Source: Elusimicrobiota bacterium (lineage in GTDB: Bacteria > Elusimicrobiota > Endomicrobiia > Endomicrobiales > Endomicrobiaceae). From it: DNA of 34,389 nt. Under the pieces are notes generated by a model that had not been told where the DNA came from, made no database searches, and was given only the letters and a program-made list of their open reading frames with translations. The position numbers and the translations under genes are program-made. Below, one piece after another: positions 1 through 8,512 of this stretch; positions within the stretch are counted from its first letter, which is position 1, and each line of letters begins with the position of its first letter. Where the stretch lies: the NCBI GenBank assembly GCA_017528425.1, contig JAFXOV010000048.1:1-34389 (forward strand). Direction: 5' to 3'.

Positions 1-531
1 TACATGAACACAGGTATTCAAAGAAGCAGTGCAACACCTAAAGGTGCAAGTGCAACTACACCACCTGTAGGTAAAGTTAAACAAGGTAAAGAACAACCTA
101 AAAAAGATTTGACTGCAATAATTGCAGCTCACAATGTTCCTTATGCAGCACAAGCTATAATCGGTGATTTCAACGATTATATTACAAAAGTTCAAAAAGC
201 TTTGAACACAGACGGTCCTACATTTATCAATGTATTAACACCTTGCAGACTCGGTTGGGGATGCAAACCTGAAGATTCAATGGAAATGGTAAGACTTGCT
301 GTTGATACATGCATTTGGCCTGTTTATGAAGTTGTAAACGGCAAATACAAAATGACAAAGAAACCAAGAGGAGGAAAGAAACTTCCTGTTGGCGAATTCT
401 TCAAGCATCAGTCAAGATTCAAACATTTGTTGAAACCTCAAAATGCTGAATTGTTGGCTAATATTCAAGCAGATGTTGATGCAAAGTGGGAGAAGATTTG
501 CAACCTCTGCGGCGAAGAAGTAATAAAATAG
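1..531 (+). CDS. porB: Pyruvate:ferredoxin oxidoreductase beta subunit, 3' end (5' truncated by window)
   Basis: The reading frame is open from the first base, so the start lies outside the window; about 176 residues remain of a subunit usually near 300. The visible part is the C-terminal half of the thiamine-diphosphate-binding beta chain. It begins at the conserved YMNTGIQRSSATP segment, followed by an alanine-rich AAHNVPYAAQA stretch and the FINVLTPCRLGW block typical of 2-oxoacid:ferredoxin oxidoreductases. The family oxidatively decarboxylates pyruvate to acetyl-CoA and CO2 and reduces ferredoxin in the cytoplasm of anaerobes. The alpha and gamma/delta subunits presumably lie upstream of the window. 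The stop codon is embedded in a long palindrome (529-630). A sister 2-oxoacid oxidoreductase with another substrate cannot be excluded from this fragment. Confidence 0.85.
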   Translation, partial: YMNTGIQRSSATPKGASATTPPVGKVKQGKEQPKKDLTAIIAAHNVPYAAQAIIGDFNDYITKVQKALNTDGPTFINVLTPCRLGWGCKPEDSMEMVRLAVDTCIWPVYEVVNGKYKMTKKPRGGKKLPVGEFFKHQSRFKHLLKPQNAELLANIQADVDAKWEKICNLCGEEVIK

Positions 532-630
532 TTTAGATTTTGGATTACAATTTTGAAATGCAAGAGTTTATGTGCTATTCACGCACACGGCACTCTTGCA
601 TTTCTTCATTTCATCTCAAAATCTAAACTA
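529..630. repeat. Long nested palindrome overlapping the porB stop codon
   Basis: Three nested inverted repeats share one centre. The outer stem is 14 bp (529-542 with 617-630), the middle stem 13 bp (555-567 with 592-604) and the inner stem 5 bp (571-575 with 583-587). The internal loop between the outer and middle stems is itself partly complementary. The outer arm begins exactly at the TAG stop of porB. Only a short T run follows, so it is a poor canonical terminator. It could protect the mRNA 3' end, act as a transcription barrier, or be a miniature inverted-repeat insertion. Confidence 0.8.
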
Positions 631-677
631 TTTTCCTGCCCTTACATTTTATTGGTAAATTAAAAAATACATATTGC

Positions 678-704
678 TTAAAAATTTGCTCCACAAATTT
701 TTAA
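678..704. other. AT-rich hairpin in porB-OMP gap
   Basis: An 11-bp perfect inverted repeat (678-688 with 694-704) has a 5-nt loop. It lies between the long palindrome and the promoter of the next gene. It may be a second stop signal, but no clean U tract follows on the plus strand. Confidence 0.45.
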
Positions 705-730
705 AAGGTAGTAATTATTTTTTAGTTTCG

Positions 731-759
731 TTGACAATAAACAGGTAAAATAATAAAAT
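731..759 (+). promoter_or_regulatory. Sigma-70-type promoter for the 798-1406 gene
   Basis: A perfect -35 TTGACA (731-736), a 17-nt spacer and a -10 TAAAAT (754-759) lie 38 bp before the start codon. The same two hexamers and the same spacing occur in the T-box promoter at 16838. Confidence 0.8.
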
Positions 760-797
760 AAACAAAGTTGTAGTAACTTAAACAAAGGAGGCAGTAA

Positions 798-1406
798 ATG
801 AGAAAGTTGTTAGCAGTAGTATTGTTGGCAGCAGCAATGGTAGCACCTGCATTTGCAGCGGAAAAAGGCAGTATGGAAATTAACGGAAAATTAGGCTATC
901 TTATTAATCCTGAATTAAAGGCTGAAGCAAACGGACAGTCTAAGACGATTGATTTCAAAGGAACATTTTCTTTGGAAGCTGATTTCTTTTATTATGTAGA
1001 TCCTAAAATTGCTGTTGGTTTAGGTTTGGAATATGTTTTTCCAAGTGAAATGGATGATAGCTTTATTCCATCAGAAATGGACTCAAAGTGTGGAAACACA
1101 AATATTTTTGTTCAAGCAAAATATGATTTTGCTATAGAAAACGATATTTTTAATACTATTTATCCTTTAGTTCAATTAGGTTACGGAATAATAAATATAA
1201 GTGATGATCTTAGTAAAGGTTTTGATGTTAAAAATGGATTGTATTGGGCTATCGGTTTAGGAACAACAATAAAAGAAAATTTTATAGTTGAATTGTTATA
1301 TGCTTTCAATTATGGAACAGCAGATATGATAGGTGAAGGTCCTTCGGGAATAGATCTAACATACAAAACCTTTAAATTTAAAGTTGGTTACAAATTCGCC
1401 ATTTAA
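798..1406 (+). CDS. Small secreted outer-membrane beta-barrel protein (paralogue 1)
   Basis: The 202-residue product begins with a clear Sec signal peptide (residues 1-20, cleavage after AFA). Alternating hydrophobic and polar strands follow, ending in VGYKFAI, the aromatic-rich C-terminal strand expected of a BAM-inserted barrel. Size and pattern resemble OmpW/Opacity-type porin-like proteins; the function is unknown. The start is fixed by a very strong Shine-Dalgarno, AAAGGAGG, 6 nt before ATG. A paralogue at 15983-16576 shares the N-terminal KGxMEI-KLGY block, a central G-TNI block, LYW-IG, VELLY-NY and the C-terminal VGYKF. It is monocistronic, with its own promoter (731-759) and terminator (1427-1464), so it is probably well expressed. 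Confidence 0.8.
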   Translation: MRKLLAVVLLAAAMVAPAFAAEKGSMEINGKLGYLINPELKAEANGQSKTIDFKGTFSLEADFFYYVDPKIAVGLGLEYVFPSEMDDSFIPSEMDSKCGNTNIFVQAKYDFAIENDIFNTIYPLVQLGYGIINISDDLSKGFDVKNGLYWAIGLGTTIKENFIVELLYAFNYGTADMIGEGPSGIDLTYKTFKFKVGYKFAI

Positions 1407-1426
1407 TCATTGTAAAAAAAACAATT

Positions 1427-1464
1427 AAAGCACAGGGAGAGTTTTTCTTTCTGTGCTTTTTTTT
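1427..1464 (+). terminator. Rho-independent terminator after OMP paralogue 1
   Basis: A 9-bp stem (AAAGCACAG at 1427-1435 with CTGTGCTTT at 1451-1459) has a 15-nt loop and runs into a T tract ending at 1464, 20 bp after the stop codon. Confidence 0.88.
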
Positions 1465-1468
1465 GTTT

Positions 1469-1608
1469 TAGCGAAGCAACTTTATCTTTTGAATTATAAC
1501 TTTGTATTTGTCTCAATCGAGTACCAATCGCTATCGCTTTCTTTTACGTACACTTCATTCGCCAAATACTTTGTTCTAATTCAAAATATTGAAAGTCTTT
1601 GAACGCCA
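1469..1608 (+). repeat. Dispersed repeat C, copy 1 (inverted partner at 32463-32602)
   Basis: About 140 bp match the reverse complement of 32463-32602 with scattered substitutions and one 1-nt indel. The best conserved core is around 1510-1570 and contains TCTCAATCGAGTACCAATCG. On the minus strand the core reads in frame as LANEVYVKES, and the frame is then broken here by the extra base near 1532. It sits directly downstream of a terminator, so it is not obviously part of a neighbouring gene. Confidence 0.8.
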
Positions 1609-1630
1609 AGAATAAGGTACAAAAATATTT

Positions 1631-1671
1631 TGTCATTGCGAGGCAACTTGTTGCCGTGGCAATCCATCCGT
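1631..1671. repeat. Palindromic repeat A, copy 1 (CATTGCGAGG...GCAATCC type)
   Basis: CATTGCGA, a 6-bp stem (GGCAAC with GTTGCC) and GCAATCCAT form a nested palindrome with ATTGC/GCAAT outside. A second copy at 16576-16612 has the same flanks but a different, still complementary stem. Motifs of this general form are known as short palindromic repeats in several bacterial groups. Confidence 0.7.
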
Positions 1672-1675
1672 TGTC

Positions 1676-1746
1676 GTTAATTATAAATTGTAAATTATAA
1701 ATTATACATTGTCGTTTTGTCGTTGCCAATCTTCCAATCTTCTAAA
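1676..1746. repeat. AT-rich repeat D (copy 1) followed by CTTCCAATCTT motif
   Basis: The AT block at 1676-1706 is identical over about 31 nt to 15931-15961, and related blocks lie at 6750-6783, 9214-9236 and 16709-16745. It runs into a TCGTTTTGTCGTTG segment and then CAATCTTCCAATCTTCT, a motif repeated at 9314-9350. An upstream extension of the autotransporter reading frame crosses this segment; it is repeat DNA, not coding sequence. Confidence 0.7.
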
Positions 1747-1766
1747 ATCGCTTTGTGGTTTTTCAA

Positions 1767-1794
1767 TTGCCGTTTTCCCTATATGTGCTATAAT
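1767..1794 (+). promoter_or_regulatory. Promoter of the autotransporter gene
   Basis: TTGCCG (1767-1772), a 16-nt spacer and a perfect TATAAT (1789-1794) place the transcript start near 1801. That excludes ATG codons at or before 1795 and supports translation from ATG 1828. Confidence 0.75.
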
Positions 1795-1827
1795 ATGAAA
1801 ATACAAAATCAAGATGAGAGACAAATT

Positions 1828-4800
1828 ATGGTTAATTTAAAAAATCTAAAAATTATGTTTTTGTCGGGGGTGGCAATGTTATTAAATGCTATACCCGGTT
1901 TTGCAACCGAACACTACGAAATTACAACAAGCAGTTCCGTTGCTAATGAAACATATTTGTATTACTCACAGAGCGGGACCGGCGAAAGCAGTTACGGCGG
2001 AGTTTTTTATGTCGGTAATAACGGCGACTTAACTTTAGATACTGTAGAATTTTATAATAATTATTCGGCAAGAGGCGGAGCAATTTATAATTCGGGAACA
2101 ACGGCAATAGATAATGTATTGTTCAGCGGTAATTCGGCAAGTTCCGGCGGTGCTTTTTATAATATTAAAACATCAACAATAACAAACACAGTCTTTAGTA
2201 ATAACAGTGCATCATACGGAGGAGCTGTATATAGCAGCCAAATCACGATAGGTGAAGGTGTTGTTTTTACCGAAAACCAATCTGTAAGTAACGGCGGTGC
2301 AATTTACAGTACCGGTGCGCTGTATATAAGTTCTGGCGTAATATTTACGGGAAATCAAGCTGTCAGTACAAGTGCCGGAAACGGTGGAGCTATATATGGC
2401 TCTTACAACAGTAAAATAGAAATAGGTGACGGTGTAATATTCAGCTCTAATACAGCAATGGGTTCAAATTCAAGATCGGGATACGGCGGAGCAATATTCG
2501 CTTCTTCTTACGATACCGGCAGCGGTGTAACAATAGGAGATAACGCAATATTTGATTCCAACTCGAGCTATAGAGGAGGAGCACTTTATATTGACAGCGA
2601 AACGAATTTAAATATCGGCAATAATGCTACTTTTACATACAATAAAGCAAGTTCCGGCGGAGTATTATATAATCTGGGATATACAACAATAGGTGAAAAT
2701 GCAGTATTTGAATCCAACGAAACAACGACCGGAATTTTGAGTAATAATGGCGGTTCAATAACAATAAAAGGAAATGCCTTGTTTAAATCTAATATTGCAT
2801 CAAATACCGGTGCCATAGCATATAATATGGGCACGATAACCATAGAAGATGGAGCAAGATTCATTTCAAATGTTGCAACGCAATATGCATCCGGTGGAGG
2901 TGCTCTATACAATTCGGGAACATTAAATTTAATTGCAAATACAAACAATATTGAATTTACCGGAAACAAAAACGGTTATGCTTCTAATGCGGTAAGAAAC
3001 GACAAGACGATGAATTTATGGGCAAGTGATGCTGCGGATATAATTTTTAACGATAGAATAACCGGATCCGTAAATGGAATAATCAATATAAACAGTTCAA
3101 CAGATACATTGACGGCAAACGGCAGAATAATATTGAATGAAGATATGAGCGGATATACCGGAACTACTAATATATATGGCGGCGAAGTAGAGTTTCAATC
3201 AAAGAAGGGAAATAATTCAAAAGTTAATACATATGAATTTGTTAAGGGAACGGTAAATATATCAAGCGGAACGTTAAATATAATGAACAATGCAACAGAT
3301 AATATATCTCTGACAACGTTCACATTAACGGAAAATGCAAATTTAAAATTTGATGCGGATTTGGTTGATAATACAAGCGATAATTTTACGGTAACAAATA
3401 ATATAACCGAAGGAGAACTAAATTTAACGGGAATAAATCTTTTAGGCTGTGATAAAGATGTTGAAACCGGAATAATAACGTTATTTAAAAACGGGAATTC
3501 TCCTGTTTTAAATATATTAACAACAGCAAATTGCGGCGGTAATATATATACTTTTACAACCGGTGCGGTTGCAGGAACACTAAATTATGTTGTTTCCGGA
3601 TATAAAACGTTTAAAGAATATGTAAACGATACCGAAAACGAAATTAGGTCATATTCTTTTGGAGTTGGTGGCGAAACGGTAACTGAAGCTTTGGGTGATT
3701 TGGGCGGAACAGAGTTTACGATTTTCGGTAACGGATACGATTTGACGGCAAGTTCCGTAACGGGAATAAACGTGAATTTAGGACAAACATTAAATATCGA
3801 TAATATAAATGAGATAACGGGTTTTAAAACCGAAAATGACGGCGGTTTTTTATACAATGACAAGGGAAATATCAATGCAGGAAACAGAACATCTTTTTCT
3901 TCAAACGGTGCCGATAACGGCGGAGCAATTTATAATTCGTTAGGAACATTAACAATAAATAACAACACAAACTTTTTTGATAATATGGCAACATCTAAAG
4001 GCGGAGCCATCTATAATAACAAAGGAACAATAGATTTAATAGCAAATGCGGGAAATATAGAATTTACCGGAAACATTGCAAACGGAATATCAAATGCAAT
4101 TCATGATAATAACGGAACAATAAATTTATGGGCAAGTGAAAATGCAAACATAATTTTTAACGACAGAATAACATCCGAAGACAGTTTAAGCATAATGAAT
4201 ATAAACAGCACAACCACAACGGTAATAACAAAAGGCCAAGTAATACTAAATGAGGATATGAGCGGATATATCGGAACCGTGAACTTGTATGGCGGTGAAC
4301 TTTTGTTACAGTCTCAAACAGAAGAAAATTCCGATATAAACACAAACAAACTTTTTAGCGGAGCAATAAAGATAAACGACGGAACATTAAACATATTGAA
4401 CAATGCAATAGACAACATAACATTATCGACTTTTACGGTAACGGAAAGTGCGGGTTTAAAATTTGATGTAGACTTAAGCAATAATACAAGTGACAATTTT
4501 ACAGTTACAAATGTTGCCGGGACATTGAATTTAACAGCAATAAACTTGTTGGGAGTTAATCAAGATAGCGGTCAAATAACATTGTTTAATAATGAAAATT
4601 CTCCCGAATTGAATATTTTAACTACCGGATCTTATAAAGGATATGAATACACTTTTACAAACAGTGATGTTGCAGGTGTATTAAATTATGAGAAGACAGG
4701 TCTTGTGCCAAAAACATTTAAAGAATATGTTAATGCCGAAGAACCGGAAATAAGAAGCTATTCTCTGTCTGAAAATGAAACGGTAAACAATCATTTATAC

Positions 4801-6732
4801 TATTTAGGCGGAGAACAATTAACGATATTCGGTAACGGATACGATATAATTGCAGATTATTATAATGGAATATATGTTGATGAAGGAAAAATATTGAATG
4901 TTGAAAATGTAAATAATTATGGCGGTTTTTCAAGTAGTTTCGGAGCAATAAGAAACGAAGGAATATTAAATATATCGGGGACAAATTTTTCAAATAATGA
5001 CGTGCAAGATATAGTAAATCACGGGAATTTAACACTTTCAGGAACGGCAAGCAGTTTTGAAACCGGAATTAGAAATTATGGTAACGGCGGTACGACTGTA
5101 ATAGACGGAGTGGATATAAATTTGGGAGATACGGCATTTATATACCAGGAATCAATAATAATAAACGACGGCGGCAGTTTAACGGCAAACGCAAATAATT
5201 TAGAAGGCGAGATACTAAACAAAGGAGTTCTTGTTTTTAATAACGGAACAAATGAAAACGAGATAAACGGAACGGGACAATTGTATATGAACGGGGTTTT
5301 AATAAACAACGGAACAATAAATCAAGACGTAGTTGAAATGGTCGGTTCGTTAGAAAACAAATCTGCAATAACAGCAACAGATATGTACATAAACGGAACA
5401 TTTAAAATCGGTAAAAACGGAAGTTTTTACAGTGCAACAAATTCAATAATAAATGACGGTTCGTTTATAGATTTAAAAAACAGTAAAATACAAAACCATA
5501 ACTTTGGAAAATTAACCGTAAGTTCGGGGAAAATAAACTTGTTTGTGGAAGCGGATTTAGCAAAAGAAAGAATGGATATGATTTCCGCAACTGCCGATTC
5601 CGAAATAGACGGAACAATAAACATAAGAGCAATAACCATATTAAAAGATAATAAAGATATTGCCGAAATATTACTTACGGATTCGGATGTATTAAAAGAT
5701 AAAATAACGATACCCGGAACAGCAAGTTCAAAATTATATAAATATGAAGTTTCCTATAATGACGGATATTTAACGTTTATAAATGCTAACAATCCGTTAA
5801 TAAATCCTGCGATAGCAGAACAGGCGATAGCAAGTTCTGTAGGCGGAACGGCGGCACAGTCTGTAATATTCGGACAAGCATTTGTAAGTTTAAACAGCGA
5901 AGTATTAAGTAGCAAAAAAGATAAAGCAGAACCTGACTTAAATGCATCAGCGGAACAGGCTTTTTTAACGGAAGACAGAATAGAAGAAAGATTATGGTTA
6001 AGACCGTTTATGTTGCAAGATACGGTTAAAATAGGAGTTTATGATATAGATAACAGTTTGTATGGTACATTGGCGGGAATAGATTTGCCTGTATCGGATA
6101 ACATAATGACATCTTTCTATTTAGGTTATGTCGGAAGCACACAAAAATACGATGAAATTAAGATGAGTCAAACAGGATATGTTGCAGGAGCAACCGGGAT
6201 GTTGATAAAAGGAAAGTATTATGTAGGGTTAACGGCAAATGTTATATTTAATAAAGCATCTGCAGATACGGATTCCGGAACCGATGAGTTTGATATGAAT
6301 ATGTTTTCAATCGGAGCAAAAGCAGGATATAATTTTGATATAGGAAACAATTGGATATTGGAACCTAATTTGATGTTGATGTACGGAATATTAAGCGCAC
6401 AAGGTTACAAAACCGGTCATGGTGCGGAAATAGACAGTCAAAGTGTAAGTAACATAGTGCTTGAACCGCAAGTAAAAGCAAAGTGGCAATTAAATAACGG
6501 ATGGCAACCTTACGGACTTATAGGGTATGTTGCAAACATGAACGAAAAAGCTAAAGTTGTAGCGGACTCGTTGGAATTTGAATTAGATAAAATAGACGGA
6601 TATGTCGAATACGGTATAGGAATAAACAAAGATTTTGAACATACGTCATGGAGTTGTTACGGACAGATAACAGGTAAGAGCGGCGGAAGAAACGGAGTCG
6701 AATTTAATTTGGGAATTAAGTACCGCTTTTAA
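1828..6732 (+). CDS. Giant autotransporter with Pmp-like GGAI/FxxN repeats
   Basis: The 1634-residue protein starts at ATG 1828, preceded by GAGAG and followed by a signal peptide ending at GFA (about residue 26). The open frame extends upstream to 1717, but that stretch is repeat DNA before the promoter. Residues about 45-360 hold many GGA(I/L/V/F)Y and FxxN motifs, the signature of polymorphic outer-membrane protein beta-helices best known in Chlamydiae. A module of about 275 residues occurs twice (about 366-640 and 733-1008), with a degenerate start of a third copy after 1010. Residues about 1380-1634 form an autotransporter beta-barrel ending in KYRF with a terminal aromatic residue. Predicted type V secretion puts the passenger on the cell surface, probably for adhesion or surface variation (inference). 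No protease catalytic motif was seen. Confidence 0.9.
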   Translation: MVNLKNLKIMFLSGVAMLLNAIPGFATEHYEITTSSSVANETYLYYSQSGTGESSYGGVFYVGNNGDLTLDTVEFYNNYSARGGAIYNSGTTAIDNVLFSGNSASSGGAFYNIKTSTITNTVFSNNSASYGGAVYSSQITIGEGVVFTENQSVSNGGAIYSTGALYISSGVIFTGNQAVSTSAGNGGAIYGSYNSKIEIGDGVIFSSNTAMGSNSRSGYGGAIFASSYDTGSGVTIGDNAIFDSNSSYRGGALYIDSETNLNIGNNATFTYNKASSGGVLYNLGYTTIGENAVFESNETTTGILSNNGGSITIKGNALFKSNIASNTGAIAYNMGTITIEDGARFISNVATQYASGGGALYNSGTLNLIANTNNIEFTGNKNGYASNAVRNDKTMNLWASDAADIIFNDRITGSVNGIININSSTDTLTANGRIILNEDMSGYTGTTNIYGGEVEFQSKKGNNSKVNTYEFVKGTVNISSGTLNIMNNATDNISLTTFTLTENANLKFDADLVDNTSDNFTVTNNITEGELNLTGINLLGCDKDVETGIITLFKNGNSPVLNILTTANCGGNIYTFTTGAVAGTLNYVVSGYKTFKEYVNDTENEIRSYSFGVGGETVTEALGDLGGTEFTIFGNGYDLTASSVTGINVNLGQTLNIDNINEITGFKTENDGGFLYNDKGNINAGNRTSFSSNGADNGGAIYNSLGTLTINNNTNFFDNMATSKGGAIYNNKGTIDLIANAGNIEFTGNIANGISNAIHDNNGTINLWASENANIIFNDRITSEDSLSIMNINSTTTTVITKGQVILNEDMSGYIGTVNLYGGELLLQSQTEENSDINTNKLFSGAIKINDGTLNILNNAIDNITLSTFTVTESAGLKFDVDLSNNTSDNFTVTNVAGTLNLTAINLLGVNQDSGQITLFNNENSPELNILTTGSYKGYEYTFTNSDVAGVLNYEKTGLVPKTFKEYVNAEEPEIRSYSLSENETVNNHLYYLGGEQLTIFGNGYDIIADYYNGIYVDEGKILNVENVNNYGGFSSSFGAIRNEGILNISGTNFSNNDVQDIVNHGNLTLSGTASSFETGIRNYGNGGTTVIDGVDINLGDTAFIYQESIIINDGGSLTANANNLEGEILNKGVLVFNNGTNENEINGTGQLYMNGVLINNGTINQDVVEMVGSLENKSAITATDMYINGTFKIGKNGSFYSATNSIINDGSFIDLKNSKIQNHNFGKLTVSSGKINLFVEADLAKERMDMISATADSEIDGTINIRAITILKDNKDIAEILLTDSDVLKDKITIPGTASSKLYKYEVSYNDGYLTFINANNPLINPAIAEQAIASSVGGTAAQSVIFGQAFVSLNSEVLSSKKDKAEPDLNASAEQAFLTEDRIEERLWLRPFMLQDTVKIGVYDIDNSLYGTLAGIDLPVSDNIMTSFYLGYVGSTQKYDEIKMSQTGYVAGATGMLIKGKYYVGLTANVIFNKASADTDSGTDEFDMNMFSIGAKAGYNFDIGNNWILEPNLMLMYGILSAQGYKTGHGAEIDSQSVSNIVLEPQVKAKWQLNNGWQPYGLIGYVANMNEKAKVVADSLEFELDKIDGYVEYGIGINKDFEHTSWSCYGQITGKSGGRNGVEFNLGIKYRF

Positions 6733-6753
6733 CGGTAACGGCAAAAACGGCAA

Positions 6754-6782
6754 TTGATAATTTGTAATTTATAATTTACAAT
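6754..6782 (+). promoter_or_regulatory. Promoter of argS, formed inside AT-rich repeat D
   Basis: TTGATA (6754-6759), a 17-nt spacer and TACAAT (6777-6782) give a start near 6789, with a 22-nt leader containing TAAGGAAA before ATG 6811. The whole promoter lies in a copy of the AT-rich repeat seen at 1676 and 15931, here in opposite orientation. Confidence 0.7.
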
Positions 6783-6810
6783 ATATGAAACTACTTTAAG
6801 GAAATACAAA

Positions 6811-8454
6811 ATGTTGAAATTTAATTTTGAAGAGAAACTAAAAGACACAATAAATAATTTTGCAAAATCCAAAGGAATAGAAGAACAAATATCTTTTGTC
6901 GTGGAAATTCCTCCTAAAAATATCAATGCGGATTTGGCTTTAAATGCCGCAATGATAATTGCAAAAAAAGTCAGAACAAACCCGAGAAATGTTGCAACAG
7001 AACTTATAGAAATTATTTCCAAAGAATTTTCAAATACAATAAAATCCGCCGAGATTGCCGGAGCGGGTTTTATAAATTTACATTTTACTGACGAATATTT
7101 GCAACAGGAACTAAACAAAATTTTAGATAAAAAAGAAAACTATGCAAAACAAGATAACATAAAGAAAGATAAAATAATGGTAGAGTTTGTTTCCGCTAAC
7201 CCTACAGGCCCTTTACATATAGGGCACGGAAGAGGTGCCGCAATAGGTGATTCTCTTTCAAGAATATTAAAACACTTGGGTTATAATGTTGTTAAAGAAT
7301 ATTATCTTAACGATGTAGGTAACCAAATGAACGTTTTGGGTGAATCTACCAAAACAAGATACAGACAACTTAAAGGCGAAGATATACCGTTTTTGGAAGA
7401 CGGGTATAAAGGTGAATATATAAAAGATATAGCTCAAGATTTAATAAACGAAGGAAAACCGTTTGAAGAAATAGATTTTAAAAAAGAGTCTCATACAAGA
7501 ATATTGGAAACAATAAAAAAAGATTTGGAGCAATTCAGGGTAAGTTTCGACAGTTGGTTTTCCGAATCGAAAATTGCTTCCGATAAAGATGAAAACGGCA
7601 AAACACAAGTAGATAATGTTTGCCGATACTTAAAAGAAAAAGGTGATGCTTTCGAGCAAGACGGAGCATTGTGGCTAAAATCCACTTCATACGGTGACGA
7701 TAAAGACAGAGTTTTAAGAAGAACCGATGGCAGATACACTTATTTGGCATCCGATGTTGCATATCATAAAAACAAATACGAAAGAGAGTTTGCTCAGGTT
7801 ATAAATTTGTGGGGAGCGGATCATCACGGATATGTTGCAAGAATTATGGCGGCAATTCAAATGCTCGGTCAGAAAAAAGAGGCATTAAAAGTTATACTTT
7901 ACCAACTTGTAAGTTTGGTTAGAAACGGGCAACCTGTTGCAATGTCTACAAGAAGCGGTGAATTTATAACATTAAAAGATGTGTTGGACGAAGTAGGAAC
8001 GGATGCTTGCAGATTTTTTTTCTTATTAAGAGCACCGGACTCACAACTTGAGTTTGATTTGGAGCTTGCAAAAAAACAAACAAGTGAAAATCCCGTATTT
8101 TATGTTCAGTATGTTAATGCAAGATGCCAATCTATTTTAAAAGATTATAAAGAAGATTCTTCAACCGCAAATTTAAGTTTGTTAAGCACAAAAGAAGAAA
8201 AAGATTTAATAAAAAAATTGATATCTTTCGAAGATACTTTACTTATATGCGACAAAACAAAAAGTCCGCACCATTTAACCACATACTTAATAGAAACTGC
8301 AGATATTTATCACAGATTCTATGAAAAGTGCAGAGTGTTGGGGACAGAAGATAAAGAACTTGAAAAAGCGAGAATACAATTGCTTAAAGCAGTGTCGATT
8401 ATAATAAAATCAGGTCTTGAGTTGTTAGGTGTATCATCACCGGATAAGATGTAG
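6811..8454 (+). CDS. argS: Arginyl-tRNA synthetase
   Basis: This 547-residue class Ia synthetase charges tRNA-Arg with arginine using ATP in the cytoplasm. It has the N-terminal additional domain (1-115), then VEFVSANPTGPLHIGHGRG with the HIGH signature at 136-139. The ADHHGYVARIMAA segment, the AMSTRSGEFITL loop (the ArgRS version of KMSKS) and a DALR-type anticodon-binding domain at the C-terminus follow. Length is normal for the family. ATG 6811 follows AAGGAAA at suitable spacing. The gene is apparently monocistronic, with its own promoter, and lies between the autotransporter and a secreted transpeptidase. Confidence 0.97.
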   Translation: MLKFNFEEKLKDTINNFAKSKGIEEQISFVVEIPPKNINADLALNAAMIIAKKVRTNPRNVATELIEIISKEFSNTIKSAEIAGAGFINLHFTDEYLQQELNKILDKKENYAKQDNIKKDKIMVEFVSANPTGPLHIGHGRGAAIGDSLSRILKHLGYNVVKEYYLNDVGNQMNVLGESTKTRYRQLKGEDIPFLEDGYKGEYIKDIAQDLINEGKPFEEIDFKKESHTRILETIKKDLEQFRVSFDSWFSESKIASDKDENGKTQVDNVCRYLKEKGDAFEQDGALWLKSTSYGDDKDRVLRRTDGRYTYLASDVAYHKNKYEREFAQVINLWGADHHGYVARIMAAIQMLGQKKEALKVILYQLVSLVRNGQPVAMSTRSGEFITLKDVLDEVGTDACRFFFLLRAPDSQLEFDLELAKKQTSENPVFYVQYVNARCQSILKDYKEDSSTANLSLLSTKEEKDLIKKLISFEDTLLICDKTKSPHHLTTYLIETADIYHRFYEKCRVLGTEDKELEKARIQLLKAVSIIIKSGLELLGVSSPDKM

Positions 8455-8493
8455 AAATTGCCGAAGGCAATTTGGAAGAACAGAAGATTGGAA
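8455..8493. repeat. Small hairpin and left copy of the inverted repeat flanking the L,D-transpeptidase gene
   Basis: AAATTGCC (8455-8462) and GGCAATTT (8466-8473) form an 8-bp stem with a GAA loop directly after the argS stop. Next to it, 8475-8493 is the exact reverse complement of the 19 nt at 9331-9349 on the other side of the next gene. Confidence 0.7.
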
Positions 8494-8512
8494 ACGAATA
8501 GGGAGAAAAAAC

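Noticed and set aside
1544-1729. Minus-strand 61-codon frame
   Set aside because: It is composed of repeats A, C and D, with no SD or promoter. It only reflects repeat C's partial open frame.
1717-1827. Upstream extension of the autotransporter frame to 1717
   Set aside because: It runs through dispersed repeat DNA and lies before the promoter at 1767-1794. The signal peptide begins at 1828.
2926-4852. CRISPR or satellite array suggested by repeated DNA in the autotransporter gene
   Set aside because: The repetition is at protein-module level with diverged DNA, and there are no constant spacers.
7941-7976. Apparent loss of the KMSKS motif in ArgRS
   Set aside because: MSTR(S/A)G-type loops are normal in arginyl-tRNA synthetases; this is not a defect.
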